From contig JAEUWY010000005.1 of NCBI GenBank assembly GCA_022059125.1, forward strand, positions 5,828,001 to 5,892,000: 64,000 nt of DNA, in the 5' to 3' direction. Shown in pieces: positions 11,066-22,758 of the stretch. Source of the stretch: Corynespora cassiicola. Taxonomy: Eukaryota; Ascomycota; Dothideomycetes; Pleosporales; Corynesporascaceae. Below the pieces are notes generated by a model. That model saw only the letters and a program-made list of their open reading frames with translations. It was not told the origin of the DNA and searched no databases. The position numbers and the translations under genes were made by a program. Positions within the stretch are counted from its first letter, which is position 1, and each line of letters opens with the position of its first letter.

Positions 11066-12424
11066 ATGGCCGCCTTTAAGAAATCGGTGGAGGATGCGAC
11101 AACACCCGACGAGGATGGGAACCGACAGATCCTCGCTGTCGTCGCCATGGGGTTTCGCAGCGATGGTACGTCCTTGCCAATTGCGTCAACACATATCCTC
11201 CTTCCCCGCCTTCTATGCTTCGTCTATACCTTACCCATCATTCAAGGCTATCCTTATTGACAAATGATAGGTCGTCCTATACTTGCCCACACCGCAGGCC
11301 ATACTTGCCTCGACGTCGACAGCCCCATCGTAACCCCTCGTAGTGTCTTTGCGCTCGCAAGTTGTACAAAGCTCCTCACCGCCATCGCGGCGCTGCGATA
11401 CGTGGAGCGCGGAATGCTGGCCCTAGATGACGCGACTGCGATTGAGAAGCACATACCCGAGCTATGCGCGCAGGGCATCCTTTGTCCAGACTCTTCCTCG
11501 AACGATTCCACCAAATCGCCGCAAGTTGTTGACAGAAAGAAGCCAATCACACTCCACGCCCTCCTCACACACACGAGCGGAAGCGCATACGATATCCTCG
11601 CCCCGCCCCTCATCGCCTGGCGCGCATCTCGCGGTGAGGTGCCACAGGCTCTCTCCGGCGCGCCGCTTCCAGGCGCTTTGGCGACGCCTTTGTTGTTTGA
11701 GCCGGGGACCGCGTGGTCGTATGGTGGGGGTCTCGATTGGGTTGGTCTACTACTTGAGCGAATTGCGCGCAAGTCGTTGGGCGAAGTGCTGCAGGAGGAA
11801 GTGTTTGATGTCGTCGGGTTCAGCGACTACGCGGACTTCGAAGTGCCGCCGTCGGCGGGGAAGGGCCATGGAAACAGAACGCTGGTGCAGTGCGTGAAGC
11901 GCAATGAAGAGACGGGCGCATTGAGCGCATTCCCAATGGTGGTGCAGCAGAGTCAAAGAGGTGGCGGCGGACTGTACGGGTCTGCGGAAGACTTCTGCAA
12001 GGTGCTGCAAGATGTGGTGGGGGCGGAGTCGCGGCTGCTGGCGAGAGAGGCCGTCAGTGTCTTGTTTGGGGCGCAGTTGGCCGGGGACGCGGACGCGGGC
12101 GCGTTGGCGTCATTGCGCGGTCAGGCGCACGTGTTTCGCTCCATGATGGGTGCTTTACTTCCACAGGCTTCTGCAGACGGCGAGGACTCGTTCAGCTTGG
12201 GGATCAATCATTCCATTGGTGGATTGCTGGTGGATGGCGCAGAGCTGGGAGGGAAGAAGAGAGGACCGGTCATGACGTGGGGCGGTGCCTTCAATTGCCT
12301 GTGGTTCGCGAGCCGAGAGGAAGAGATCGCGGGGTTCTACGCTAGCAGCCAGTTTCCGCCGGGAGAGGCTAAGAGTGCGGAGTTGATGGGTGAGTTTGTC
12401 AGAGAGGTTTGGGCGGGGGCATGA
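11066..12424 (+). CDS. Serine beta-lactamase-like hydrolase / transesterase
   Basis: Exons 11066-11165 and 11271-12424 give 417 residues. The protein belongs to the class C beta-lactamase / penicillin-binding-protein-like family that includes LovD-type acyltransferases. The SxxK motif is ALASCTKL (Ser64 nucleophile, Lys67). The second-motif Tyr lies in GTAWSYGGGLDWVG, the form common in fungal members. There is no signal peptide, so it is probably cytosolic. Fungal relatives include esterases and acyltransferases of secondary metabolism, but no biosynthetic genes lie next to it and the substrate cannot be told. The first exon begins at an ATG in a good context (acaccATGG) and supplies the N-terminal MAAFKKSVEDATTPDEDG. 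Confidence 0.85.
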
Positions 12425-12749
12425 AAGGCTGCTTTCTTAGCATGCCGTAACATGCTGCTCGCAGAAGTGCTACTATATTGGTGTTCTGGATTACAGATCA
12501 AACTAATACAATAAATGAGGAATCTGTTTTCCGTAATCCAAATGCGGCCATGACTGTGTAGGCATGGATGTGCCTTTTCTTTGTAGTCATTGTTGTTGGT
12601 TTCCCGTTTTCTGGATATAGATGCCGTGTAACCTTCTATCAATAATGCCTCAATTTATCTGCTACAACTAAAGAATGACTAGCGTAATGGCATATAGCTA
12701 AATATTAGGTTCAAATGGACCCCTATCCAAGACCCGGTAGCATAGTAAC
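12425..12749. other. Short intergenic region
   Basis: AT-rich spacer between two same-strand genes. It presumably holds the 3' end of the hydrolase gene and the promoter of the Aim6-like gene. No distinct element was recognised. Confidence 0.3.
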
Positions 12750-13982
12750 ATGGGGGCTAGGAAGAAGCAGGAGGCTCAAATTATGGCGATGACAGAGACT
12801 GCATCAAGCACAAAGCAGCACGAACTGTTAGAGTCTTCAAATTCCAGCACCGTGCACTCCAAAGGTATTTTGGATATTAATCTTGATCGACCAAGACGGG
12901 AGCTCAGGTGGCACAATCTAATGATTGGCTTGGTGGTTGGTTTGGTGGTTGGCTTATTGATTCTGACGTGTCTTGTCACAGGGTCAGTCACACTCTTTGC
13001 CCATACAACTACCGCTAACTTTTCAAGCATGTACTTTTCCCTTCCTAAATCCAATGCAAAGCATTCCCGTGTTCCACTAGTAGACAACGGCCTACGGCGC
13101 ATTGTCGAGTCCTGGAAAGAGCCTGGAGCCATTGGCAGTCAGACGTTCCAGTGGAGGGATGACTTTAGCCGAGATATCGCCCCGAGACGCTGCCTTTCTC
13201 ACAACGATTATACAAGAACTGTGCCACTATACGAAGCATTGGCTGCCGGCTGTGTGTCAATTGAGGTCGACGTGTGGTTACAAGGTGACGAGTTATTGGT
13301 GGGCCACACATGGGATTCCACAAAAAGGGAGCGGACCCTCAATAGCTTGTACCTGGAACCGCTCATCAACATCTTCGTCAACCGCAACGTGTCTCTCGCG
13401 TCGGAGGAGACGAACAGAATCGGCGTGTTCGACGCGGATCCCGCCGTCTCGGTTATTCTTTTGGTCGACTTTAAGAGCGATGGGCAGCGGACGTGGCCGG
13501 CACTCCTCCGACACCTGCAGCCCCTGAGGAAAGGAGATTGGATCACCTATTACGATGGCCAAAAGCTCCGCCGTGGGCCGTTGACCGTCGTGGGCACGGG
13601 CAACACGCCGTTTGAGCTTGTGCAGCAAAACGACAGCGATCGCTTCGTCTTCATGGATGCACCCCTGGGCCAGCTTTCAGCTGCAGAATACAATTCCTCC
13701 AATTCAGTGTATGCCAGTATGGAGTTCAAAAAGGCCGTCGGTGGCATTGCGATCAACGGTATGACGTCATCACAGGAAGTCACGACGAGACGCCAGATGC
13801 GTGAAGCGACCGCGAAAGGGCTTATAAGTCGGTACTGGGACGTTCCATCATGGCCCCCTACGCTCAAGCACTCCATCTACGCGTCGCTGGCGCAGAGCGC
13901 GATGGACATGCTGAATGTGGATGACTTGGCGGACGCCACCCTCGCCAAGATATACAGGGCTGATCTCGGCCAAATTCTGTAG
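12750..13982 (+). CDS. AIM6: Aim6-like PLC-type phosphodiesterase, membrane-anchored
   Basis: An uninterrupted frame of 410 residues. A hydrophobic segment at about residues 58-83 (LMIGLVVGLVVGLLILTCLV) predicts a single signal anchor with the catalytic part outside the cytosol. The PI-PLC/glycerophosphodiesterase-like fold is indicated by CLSHNDY (His151), IEVDVW (Glu172, Asp174) and LLVGHTW (His186), the His-Glu-Asp-His set of this superfamily. The Arg-Arg-Cys-Leu-Ser-His start of that block is typical of fungal Aim6 (altered inheritance of mitochondria protein 6). Substrate is unknown in the family. Met12 or Met14 could be the true start. The stop lies 43 bp before the start of the next gene. 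Confidence 0.85.
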   Translation: MGARKKQEAQIMAMTETASSTKQHELLESSNSSTVHSKGILDINLDRPRRELRWHNLMIGLVVGLVVGLLILTCLVTGSVTLFAHTTTANFSSMYFSLPKSNAKHSRVPLVDNGLRRIVESWKEPGAIGSQTFQWRDDFSRDIAPRRCLSHNDYTRTVPLYEALAAGCVSIEVDVWLQGDELLVGHTWDSTKRERTLNSLYLEPLINIFVNRNVSLASEETNRIGVFDADPAVSVILLVDFKSDGQRTWPALLRHLQPLRKGDWITYYDGQKLRRGPLTVVGTGNTPFELVQQNDSDRFVFMDAPLGQLSAAEYNSSNSVYASMEFKKAVGGIAINGMTSSQEVTTRRQMREATAKGLISRYWDVPSWPPTLKHSIYASLAQSAMDMLNVDDLADATLAKIYRADLGQIL

Positions 13983-14025
13983 CCCTAGCTTTACGACTCA
14001 CACAAGTCGTCGTCGGATTCTGGCC

Positions 14026-14814
14026 ATGGCAGAAGAAATGCAGATAAACCCCCAGCGAGCGAAACAGCTCGCCGAAAACCTCGCCAGCATCGCGTCCCGC
14101 GTCAATGCCGCCAACAAGACGGGAAAGCAGGTCCGGCTGATCGCCGTGTCCAAGCTGAAGCCCGCCAGTGACATTCTCTCCCTGCACCAGCCGTCACAGC
14201 CGCTGCAGACGCACTTTGGCGAAAACTACGTGCAGGAGCTGCTCGAGAAGTCGAAGCTGCTACCGGGGTCCATCCACTGGCACTTTATCGGCGGCCTGCA
14301 GTCGAACAAGTGCAAGCAGCTCGCCGAGCAGATCCCCAATCTCTGGTGCGTCAGCAGCGTCGACAGCGAGAAGAAGGCCGACGGCCTCGAAAAGGGCCGG
14401 AGGGCCCTCGCCGAGTCGAAGCCCGACCTCGAACCCCTCCGCATCAAGGTCCAGGTCAACACCTCGGGCGAGGAATCCAAGTCTGGCGTCGAGCCCAAGG
14501 ACGCTGCGGCCCTGTGCAAGCACATTGTCGACAAGTGCCCGCATCTCAAGCTCAGCGGTCTCATGACGATTGGAGCCATCGCCAGGAGCAAGGCCACGAC
14601 GCCGGAAAACGAAAACGAGGACTTTGTGGCTCTCAAGGAGACGCGCGATGCTGTGGCGAAGGAGCTGGGCTTGAAGGAGGAGGAGCTGGAGCTGAGCATG
14701 GGAATGAGCGCGGACTTTGAGGGTGCGATTGCCATGGGAAGCGACGAGGTTAGGGTCGGGAGCGACATTTTTGGAGAGAGGCCACCTAAAGCGGAGGCAG
14801 TTGTTAAGGGCTAG
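14026..14814 (+). CDS. PLPBP: PLP homeostasis protein, YggS/PROSC family
   Basis: A single exon of 262 residues. The protein binds pyridoxal 5'-phosphate through the lysine in LIAVSKLKPA (Lys43) and keeps free PLP in balance; it is not a classical enzyme. Other family signatures are HFGENYVQE, IHWHFIGGLQSNK, LMTIGAI, LSMGMSADFEGAI and the C-terminal VRVGSDIFGER. Length is typical. The chosen ATG lies in ggccATGG, only 43 bp after the stop of the Aim6-like gene on the same strand, so its promoter must lie within that gene's coding region or the two share a transcript. Confidence 0.95.
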   Translation: MAEEMQINPQRAKQLAENLASIASRVNAANKTGKQVRLIAVSKLKPASDILSLHQPSQPLQTHFGENYVQELLEKSKLLPGSIHWHFIGGLQSNKCKQLAEQIPNLWCVSSVDSEKKADGLEKGRRALAESKPDLEPLRIKVQVNTSGEESKSGVEPKDAAALCKHIVDKCPHLKLSGLMTIGAIARSKATTPENENEDFVALKETRDAVAKELGLKEEELELSMGMSADFEGAIAMGSDEVRVGSDIFGERPPKAEAVVKG

Positions 14815-15761
14815 GCAGCATTCAGCTGCTTTTAGGGGTAGATGGACACCAGGCGCAGAATAAATTTACTACTACTACCATTTCGATATTTTGAGTTGAT
14901 GGGATCATGGGGAGTTGTGCGGGATGAGCAAAATGTCTTGGAAACATCAATCGAGGTCCCTTACCACACTGGACTGTACTGGCCTTGAGATTGACGGTCT
15001 ATTTCGATCAGTAAAAGTGTTGCTTCAACTCGTTCTATTGCGTTTTAACGATATGGTCAACTAGTGCACGCACTGATTCATTTGAAAATTGGCTCGGTGA
15101 GGGCCACTAGCGGATAATCACAAAATTATGTCTCTTAGGAAGTGAGATTTAATTCAAATCGAGCCCATTGCATGCAACGTAAAAGTGTTGTAAAGTCTCC
15201 ATATACAGCTTAAAAGTGCTCTGTTTTTGCGACTGGCCTCTGTTTGAGCCGGAATTGGTAAAGCCTTATGATCCCATGTGGTTAGCTACGTATACCCCGA
15301 TTCATTCTTATGTCATCATCAGGTTGTTTATCACCAACAAGTAATCTGTTTTGATTGCGCCTTACACGACTAATTCTATGTATTAGGCAGCAACGCATTT
15401 GCATGCAGAAGGCTGGCATTTTAGAGCAAGGCAGACAAGGTAGAGTTCGCATTGGACTCGGTGTGCGGGGTCTGACGATGCGGTGTTAACGAGATGTGCA
15501 TGTTAGTGGCTAGAATGAAGTTGAACAGAACTGCTCTGGCGCCACTGGCCTTGGCAAGATAGTTGTCTTGACCAATCAATGAGTGGGCTAAACCAGGGTA
15601 CTCATCAGGCTGAGCGAGATCGCTCACGCGTGGAATATTTAATATGGCCTCGTTCCGCTGTCCTCATCACCACTGATTCCAATATCTGCACACTTCCATT
15701 GCTCGATAAAACACAACCCTACCATAGCTGAAACCGTGCACCCGAAGCAAGGACACTTACG
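14815..15761. other. AT-rich intergenic region before the ankyrin gene
   Basis: Base composition falls clearly compared with the housekeeping genes on either side. There is no convincing gene. A 68-codon minus-strand frame (15421-15627) has a coding-like third-base pattern but opens with GTG, not ATG, and is left uncalled. A TATTTAATATG element near 15636 could serve the downstream gene. Confidence 0.4.
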
Positions 15762-18700
15762 ATGCCGCCGTTAAGAGTGAAAACTGGAAGGAAGAACCAG
15801 AAGATTGAGGATTGGAGAAGTCTAGCTGTCGTAATAAAGCAGCGTGAAAGAGAAGGAAAGAAGAGCGACGTATACCGATGGGGTGAGAAGATTTCCAGGA
15901 AAGACTTTAATCGTTGCAAAAACAACACCTGGCTGAGCTCAGTGGACGGGCTACATTTTCAACATAGTAAGAAAGAACTTATTCTGATACTAGAGATAGT
16001 GATCTGATAAATCAAGAACTCAAACAAGGTTATCTTCCGCTCGGTTTTGGCATCGTCTCTCCAATATCTCCAGAGATGTTGTGTGAGATTCAGAAGTCGC
16101 TTCCTTTTCGCAAATTTGACAAGGAAATGTTGGATGATATTAGAGTCAAACTAACGGTCGAACAACCATGGTCATCAATCATGTCTGCCGGGTCCTGGGA
16201 AATCAATGACAACAATCCTGATATGCAACTCGTGGGCTTCCCAAATAGTAGCCCCTCTAAAGAGTTGTCCGCGGCATCGTGCAGTCTGGAAGTCTCTGAC
16301 TTGAAGTCATTGGAGCTAGAAGGATTTATGCCTTCCGAATACGACAAAGAACTGTGGACGGATGACCCAAATGCTGATCTGTCGCTCAGCCAGTATATAT
16401 CACCCCTGTATCGGCGTATCATGTTCTCCATTTCCAACAATTTCGTGGGGCTTGGTACACACTCACACGAACAAGTCATCGGATATCTCCGAGCGAATAC
16501 AAGTCCGGATATTTATGAGCTCATCTCATCCAGTGCCTCGTACACAGCAAGATCAATAATGCGTAATCTGTTCAAGGGGGCCATTGAGGCCGGCGATGCC
16601 ACTATCGTACGGACACTCTTGCAAACCCCTTCCGCCAAGATCGAACCTGATTTGGAAGTCTGTGATGCTTCCGGCGCTAAATTGACGCCAATTGAGCGAG
16701 CTGCTTCATTACGCCATCACGATGTCATTGAGGTTTTACTTGAATATGGCGTGGATATCAACAAAACAATAAGTTCCTTTGACAAAAAGCCTATAGCCTA
16801 CGAGTTGTATGTGGATGAAATAAAACAGACAATGATCATGCTTTTGTGCCCAATGGGTGCACTGAGCCATGCAATTGTAGGGGTAGATCGTGACGATTAC
16901 GGGATGATCGCACTTTCGAGATACAAAAAAGTCGACAAGCGAATAGTAAAACAGCTTCTGTACAGTGAGAGCAAAGTGGGTCTCGATGTTCTACAATTTT
17001 TGATCATAGCAGGCGATTCAGGTCTTTTCATCGAGATTGTACAGGCAATAGGGGCGTCCCATCAAGCTGAGTGGAGCCAACTTGGACTATTCCAAGCTTT
17101 CTTTGGGGCTTTTGATGTTGAGGCCTGCAAGATGCTATTGGAAGTTCTAGTAGGCATTGGTGTGAATCTCAACCACTCATATCCTACCAAAATTTCCAAA
17201 AAACACTTTGATGTGGGTCACAACCGAAGCAGCCTCAAAGATACGGGAAAATACACGCTAAGTAGCCTCATAGATGAGGTTGCATTGAAAGGAGATGTTT
17301 CAATGGCTCACAGAATCATTGAAAAGGGAGCCCACCCAACAAAAGACACATTAGCCTGTGCTATTTTGAGTGGTCAGCGAGCCCTCATCGACCTTTTCCT
17401 GGAAACATGTGCTATCGACGATATCGGAAATCTTGGAATTACTCCACTAGCTGCTGCGATTCGCCTCAACAGTGCGAATATAGTAAATCTTGTCGAAAGT
17501 CGGGGTGCATGGATGCACCTATCGAGAATGGACCAATATGTTTCAGTCTTAAGTGCAGCATCTGAGGCGGGAAACGTTGCAGTTTTAGAGCGCCTGGTCG
17601 ATCATGGGGGTGGAGTCACGCCAGAGCATCTCGGAATCGCACTCATCGAACTAATAGAGAAAGGCCAAGACAAACTCGCATATGATCTCATTGAAGCTGG
17701 TGCAAGCCTTGATATAAGAGGAGTGCGAGGAGTTTCGGCAGTCCAAGCCGCCATAGAACGCAAAAACGAGCATCTAATCTTTACGCTTCTCGACGCAGGT
17801 GCTCATCCAGATCCAGGTGTTTCCTTTGAAAAGACATACATTGAATCTAATTACAGAGGCAATAGCATAGAAATTGCCATAAAATCGGGTAATTTCGACA
17901 TTATCAAAAGGCTCATACGGGAAGGGGCAAGTATAGGCATAGAATTAACCCGGTTTCTCAATTCTGCTCTTGAGCACGGAGAAACGGAACTGGTTGATAT
18001 GCTTATACGATCAAACGGAATTAGAGGCCTTTCAACAGACAACACTGGAGACAGCCTTCTCAGTTTTGCCGTAAAGAAAGGCGACATCTGCATGATACGG
18101 CTACTACTAGATCATGGCATTGGTCTAAACGATGAGGGAGCCCTCATCGACATCTACACACCGAGGTCTAAGGATATCAAGGAGCTGATTATGGCAAAAC
18201 ATCGAAAGGTCTATATCCAATCATACCCGGGCTTTGGGAGTGGTGTTTTGAAGAATGCTATAATAGAGGGAGATGAGAGTCGTATCAAGGAGATGCTCAA
18301 CGACAGAATGGATCCTTCGATGCTAAGTTTCAATAGTCCCGATCTCAATAATAGGATATCATCACGAAGAGAAGGCACATTATTTGAGAAATACGCGCAT
18401 TGCAGTCCCTTTGGCTTTGCCATCGCTCTGAGCCAGCCGAACCGAAACGATCTTGTCAAAACTCTTCTTTCTGGAAAATGCGATCCAAACGGCGTTGTTG
18501 CATGCAATCAACGGGGGAAATTCCATGAGGGGGTCACTGCACTCGCTATAGCTGTGGGAACAAATGATATATCGCTAGTCAGACTCCTCATTGAACGGGG
18601 CGCTAACGTCAATCTACCTGCGATCGGTCACATAAAACGCACACCCCTCCAGAGAGCTGCGGAAGTAGCCTCTTATGAAATGGTGGAATTTCTTATCCAT

Positions 18701-19084
18701 CTTGGAGCGGAAGTAAACGCGGCACCTGCGGCTAGATATGGAGGGACTGCGCTTCAGCTGGCAGCTATCTCCGGGAACGTGAGAGTTATCCGGTTGCTAC
18801 TCGAACATGGAGCAGAAGTTGACGCACGTGCATGCGTTACTGGGCATACTGCTCTGGAAAGTGCGGCAAAGAACGGTCGATTGGACACGGTGAAGATGTT
18901 GCTGAATGCATACAAGGTACAATCAAAGGGGCCGGGTCCAGAGCAATTCAGAAGAGCCAAGGAATATGCCCGAGAAGAGGGTCATTTTGAAGTAGTGGAT
19001 TTGTTGGAAGATGAAGAAAACTGCCAATCAAGTGAGGTTCAAGGCGAAGTGGTTCAAGATCGCACCGACATGTCAGATCAATGA
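15762..19084 (+). CDS. Large ankyrin-repeat protein, Clr5-ankyrin-like
   Basis: Exons 15762-15966 and 16029-19084 (62-bp intron) give 1086 residues. Exon 1 encodes a basic segment with EDWRSLAVVIKQREREGKKS and a DVYRWGEKI-type stretch, recalling the part that follows the Clr5 domain in fungal Clr5-ankyrin proteins; the Clr5 domain itself is not seen. After an acidic linker, ankyrin repeats run from about residue 200 to the end. They are degenerate in the middle and canonical near the C-terminus (TPLQRAAEVASYEMVEFLIHLG, GGTALQLAAISGNVRVIRLLLEHGAEVDA, TALESAAKNGRL). There is no catalytic or NACHT domain, so a binding or scaffold role is inferred. Codons are more AT-ending than in neighbouring genes, which fits a fast-evolving or acquired accessory gene. 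Confidence 0.8.
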
Positions 19085-19796
19085 TGAGGCCGATGGCGTG
19101 GAAGAGGAAGCACACGTATTATTTTTTTTACTTGGAGTTTAGGTGCCTTTCTGAAATGAAACGATTTACTTGAACACGGGTGTTTAAAAGTCATGCCGTC
19201 GGCTATCGTACTAAGAATCCTACCTATCTGATATGTTAAAGCGTACTTGATGCTCGCCTATCCAGAGCCACCGCCCAAATAACAATCATAAATTATTTAT
19301 CAACAGTCTCAGATATCAGCGCAAAATCACGCACTCATAAACCACATGCACCAAAGCCTCGACCACATCCAATCCAGAATCTTCACCACGCTAATCCGAC
19401 GGCTAATCGCAAGTCACTTTTGAGCGAGAACACCATACTCTCAAGGCATAAGTATACTCTCATTCCTCATGATATGCATGCTCAAAAATATTTATACACT
19501 CGAATTGAAACACGAGAATCCCCTTTTCCATATCCAAACCAAGTCCCAAGCAAAACACAACTCTCCCCTTTTTAAATCCCAATTCAGATCATCAACTGCA
19601 TTAAATCAGATCACACTCACCCACGCCACGCCATGCGCAGCAACAGCACGCAAAAACATCCCACCAAGACCCAGATTTCCAAAAGATGTGAGAAGAGATG
19701 TCCATCACATGATACCACTCACACATCCACTTATCTTCCCTCTTTCCAGTCTTCATTCCTGACCACCATCCACTACCCCGCCCCAGAACCGACCCT
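19085..19796. other. Convergent intergenic region
   Basis: The flanking genes converge here, so this should contain only their two 3' ends. The composition is AT-rich near 19085-19330 and C/A-rich afterwards. No gene was recognised. Confidence 0.4.
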
Positions 19797-19981
19797 CTAA
19801 GACCCACCCTCCAAGAAGCCCTCCAACTGCTCATAGTTCAGCGGCCGGAACAAATCATTACTCAGCTCAGCCCCCGAACTCCCCAACAACCCTTCAAAGT
19901 TCTCAAACGCCGCATCGAAATTCAGCCAATCGGGCGACGCCTCTGAGAAATCGAAGCTTCCGCCGGGAGCCAACGGTGGCG

Positions 19982-20015
<34 letters not shown>

Positions 20016-22219
20016 TTGCGGGGCAGCAGTGGCGTTGGGGCCCGCGCGGTCGCCGCGCTCGCTGCTCGTGGGGTGTTGGCCCGGAGTGGGCGCAGGCATG
20101 GGGTTCAGGAGGCTGTTCATCGGGGTGGGGGCTTGGCTATTGCTGTTGTGATGGAGGCGGGGGTCGATGGAGGGGTCGAGGGACTGCCATTGTTGTTGAC
20201 CTGGGGTCATTTGCTGCTGGCTCTGCTGTTGATGATGCTGCGGGGTCTGGCCCGGGGTTTCAAGCTTTGTGTCTGAGTGAGCCAGTTGGGGCAGAGAGTC
20301 GGCAGGAGGTGGGGCGGGCGTGTTCACGGTGCGCGTGTTGCGATCGGCATTGTTGAGAACAGCGATACCTAGGTCGGCCATGGAGCTTGCCGACCACCAG
20401 GCGTTGCGGAGACGGTTGAGAAGGGAGACGCATTGCTTGATCTCGTCAGTGGCACGGTTTATGTGGACCTTTAGGCGGCGTGATCGGAAATGGCGGTACA
20501 CGACACTAAGAGCGAGGGAGAGCGCATAAGGTACGAGAGGGAGAGGTGGTAAGAGCTCTGGTGGTTCGGCATTGAGAAGAGTGATGACGCGGGTTGCCGA
20601 CAAGCTCTGGCGGACATATGAGGGAGTCGACTTGACCGGAGCGTTGATGGACAGAGACTTGTGCGAGGCCATGCACATGGCGTGGTGGAAGAGGGACAAA
20701 AGGCCTTGGTTGTTAGTTTAGGTCATGTCTAAACCGGGTCTCATACTCACTCATGATAGGCCCTTCAAGCTTGTCCTCACCATCTCCGACCATTTCCTCG
20801 AAACCGAGGAAATCATCACCTTCCCAGCCAGTCTCCTCTAGAGCTCGACCGGGCCGATAGTAGTCAATGACCCTGTCCAACATTTCGGCAATCTGCAACC
20901 ATACGCCAAACGGACTAGAGCGTTTCTCAGGGTCCGTGGGGAGCTTGGTCAAGCTGCTATCCCGATCATGCATGATCAGCGGCCTGCCATTCATACAGGC
21001 GTTAATCTTATCCAGACTCCATAGACACCAAAACAGATCCTCGAGATTTTCCTGAGACTCTGACTTCTGGTTTTTCCACTGGTGGCCGAATTGAAGACCA
21101 AACGTGTGCGCGTGGTGAATGGCCTGAGCGAGATGCATCGAGGCTTGTTCGGCGCCATCCGGGCCCTCGCAGTGCAGAGAGATGAGGGCTAATACCTGGA
21201 TGAGCACCACTCGATTCTTCTCCAACTTGGCCTCGATACCAGCAATGACGGCGTTGTACAGGCGCTGCGAAAACTCTCGCGGGCCCATGATGCGTGGATC
21301 GTCGCCTAGAGTGAGGTATTTTGCGGCGTCCGCATGCTTGGATGCCACGACGCAAATCGCCTGCATCAGGATTCGCGGTTCGATACCCTGAGCATACTGA
21401 TCTGAGAAGAGGTTCTTGTCAACCAGAGGCAACAGCGGGTGCACATAGGAAAAATATATGTCGAGCAGAACGTTCTGGGCTTTCCTGGGAGGCAACAAGT
21501 TCACGCCGACGGCATCGAGATACTGCTGCAGAGCCTTTTGCACATTGACTTCGCGGGTACTTTGGGGGGTGGTGGTCTCGTCGATGCGCGAGGTGGTGGT
21601 GGAACCAGGCTGGCTCGCTGACGGGCCCGGGTGGTTCTCATGGCCCTCGATCCACTGGCCGATGGAAGGGATAATGGGCGAGAGGTTGGCGGGCTTGCCC
21701 CGTTCCAAGTGGACCTGCTCCCTCAAGACAGCCTCGGGGTTGAGGTAGCCCAGAAAGTTTGGGGGCGTCTGGGAGCGGGGATCGTCGGGCGGGCTCTGGG
21801 GCGCCATGTGGTGCGGCGGGTGGCCATGACCGTGGGAGTCGCGATCCCCTCCTCGCGGGCCCCGGGGATCATGATGGTTATGTTGGTTCAGTGCAAAGGC
21901 AGAAGGTTCAGAGGCAGAGGGAGGATTGGCCGCGGAGTGTCCGTTTTTGGTAGAGCTTCCGGCTTCGGTTTCGTCGTCGAAGGTATGGCTGCAGCGCTTC
22001 TACTGGACGGTTAGAGGAAGCCACACAGATCTGGGGACGCGTCGCATGTCTCGCGCATCGCTGGTGGGGCCTACCCGTCGCTTCTTGCACGATTCGCATG
22101 CGCGATGAACACCTGGGGCACCGTCAGTCGGGGTTCCGATATTGCTGCGTCGGGTGACACGCACGCTTGCGCTTCCTGAAGAACTCGTTGTTGGCCGCAA
22201 AGGTGATCATGGTCGACAT
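19797..22219 (-). CDS. Fungal transcription factor with half Zn2Cys6 cluster
   Basis: Four exons: 22219-22165, 22112-22075, 21999-20751 and 20704-19797, giving 749 residues. The start (gccgccATGTCGACC) is in an excellent context. Basic residues precede CESCKKRRKRCSH (Cys24, Cys27, Cys34), which matches the first half of a Zn2Cys6 cluster; no second half follows. The middle (about residues 140-480) is a fungal-specific transcription factor homology domain, with YFSYVHPLLPLVDK, HLAQAIHHAHTFGLQ, LFWCLWSLDKINACMNGRPL and a basic RRLKVH stretch. The tail is Pro/Gln-rich with a polyglutamine run and an acidic/aromatic end (DWLNFDAAFENFEGLL) typical of an activation domain. It should be a nuclear regulator; targets are not apparent from the neighbours. 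The third intron offers two adjacent acceptors, CAG and TAG, and only the second keeps the frame. Confidence 0.85.
19982..20020 (-). repeat. Polyglutamine-coding CAG/CAA tract
   Basis: A run of mixed CAA and CAG codons on the minus strand encodes about 12 consecutive glutamines in the C-terminal half of the transcription factor. Mixed codons make slippage less likely than in a pure repeat. Confidence 0.8.
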
Positions 22220-22758
22220 GGCGGCGGCGAGCTGGGCGGTAGTGGTGCTGCGAGCCGGTCGGTCCTCGATGCTCTCACGGCCTCGGGTATGGAGCGCGAT
22301 GCTGCGGACGGGCGACGAGGTACGACTTCTTGATCACGGTCTGCCGTTGCGCACGTGATACTTCCCGCCTCCGCACTCTGGGCCTCTTCTCCGCGCCGGG
22401 GGCGTCCGGGTGATTGGCCGAGGCATTGCCGTTGGACTGGGCGACCGGGGTGGTGCAGCACAATTTGCACCACTCATCCCATCTCAGGCGAGCCGTGCGG
22501 ACTCGTGCTGCTGTCGTGCATCTAGCGAGATTGGGCCGCATGCACGATGATCAAAGGGTTCAATTACTGCTCGTGGCCAAGCGACGGAGTCGTGGCAAAC
22601 CTGTGTATCTTGACCCGATTCGGCAAATTTTGTGGTGCCCATCAGATGACCATCCAGCGCTACCCAGGTACACCTGCCTGGGGACGGTTTGGAGATATCA
22701 CTCTGCTGATCTACTGACAAAACGGAACCATTATCAAACATGGTATGGAAGAATATAC
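22220..22758. promoter_or_regulatory. Upstream region of the transcription factor
   Basis: The gap between two minus-strand genes should hold the promoter and leader of the transcription factor and the 3' end of the NADAR gene. No conserved coding frame was found. Confidence 0.35.

Noticed and set aside
15421..15627. 68-codon minus-strand frame before the ankyrin gene
   Set aside because: It has coding-like third bases but no ATG at its beginning and no family match that I recognise.
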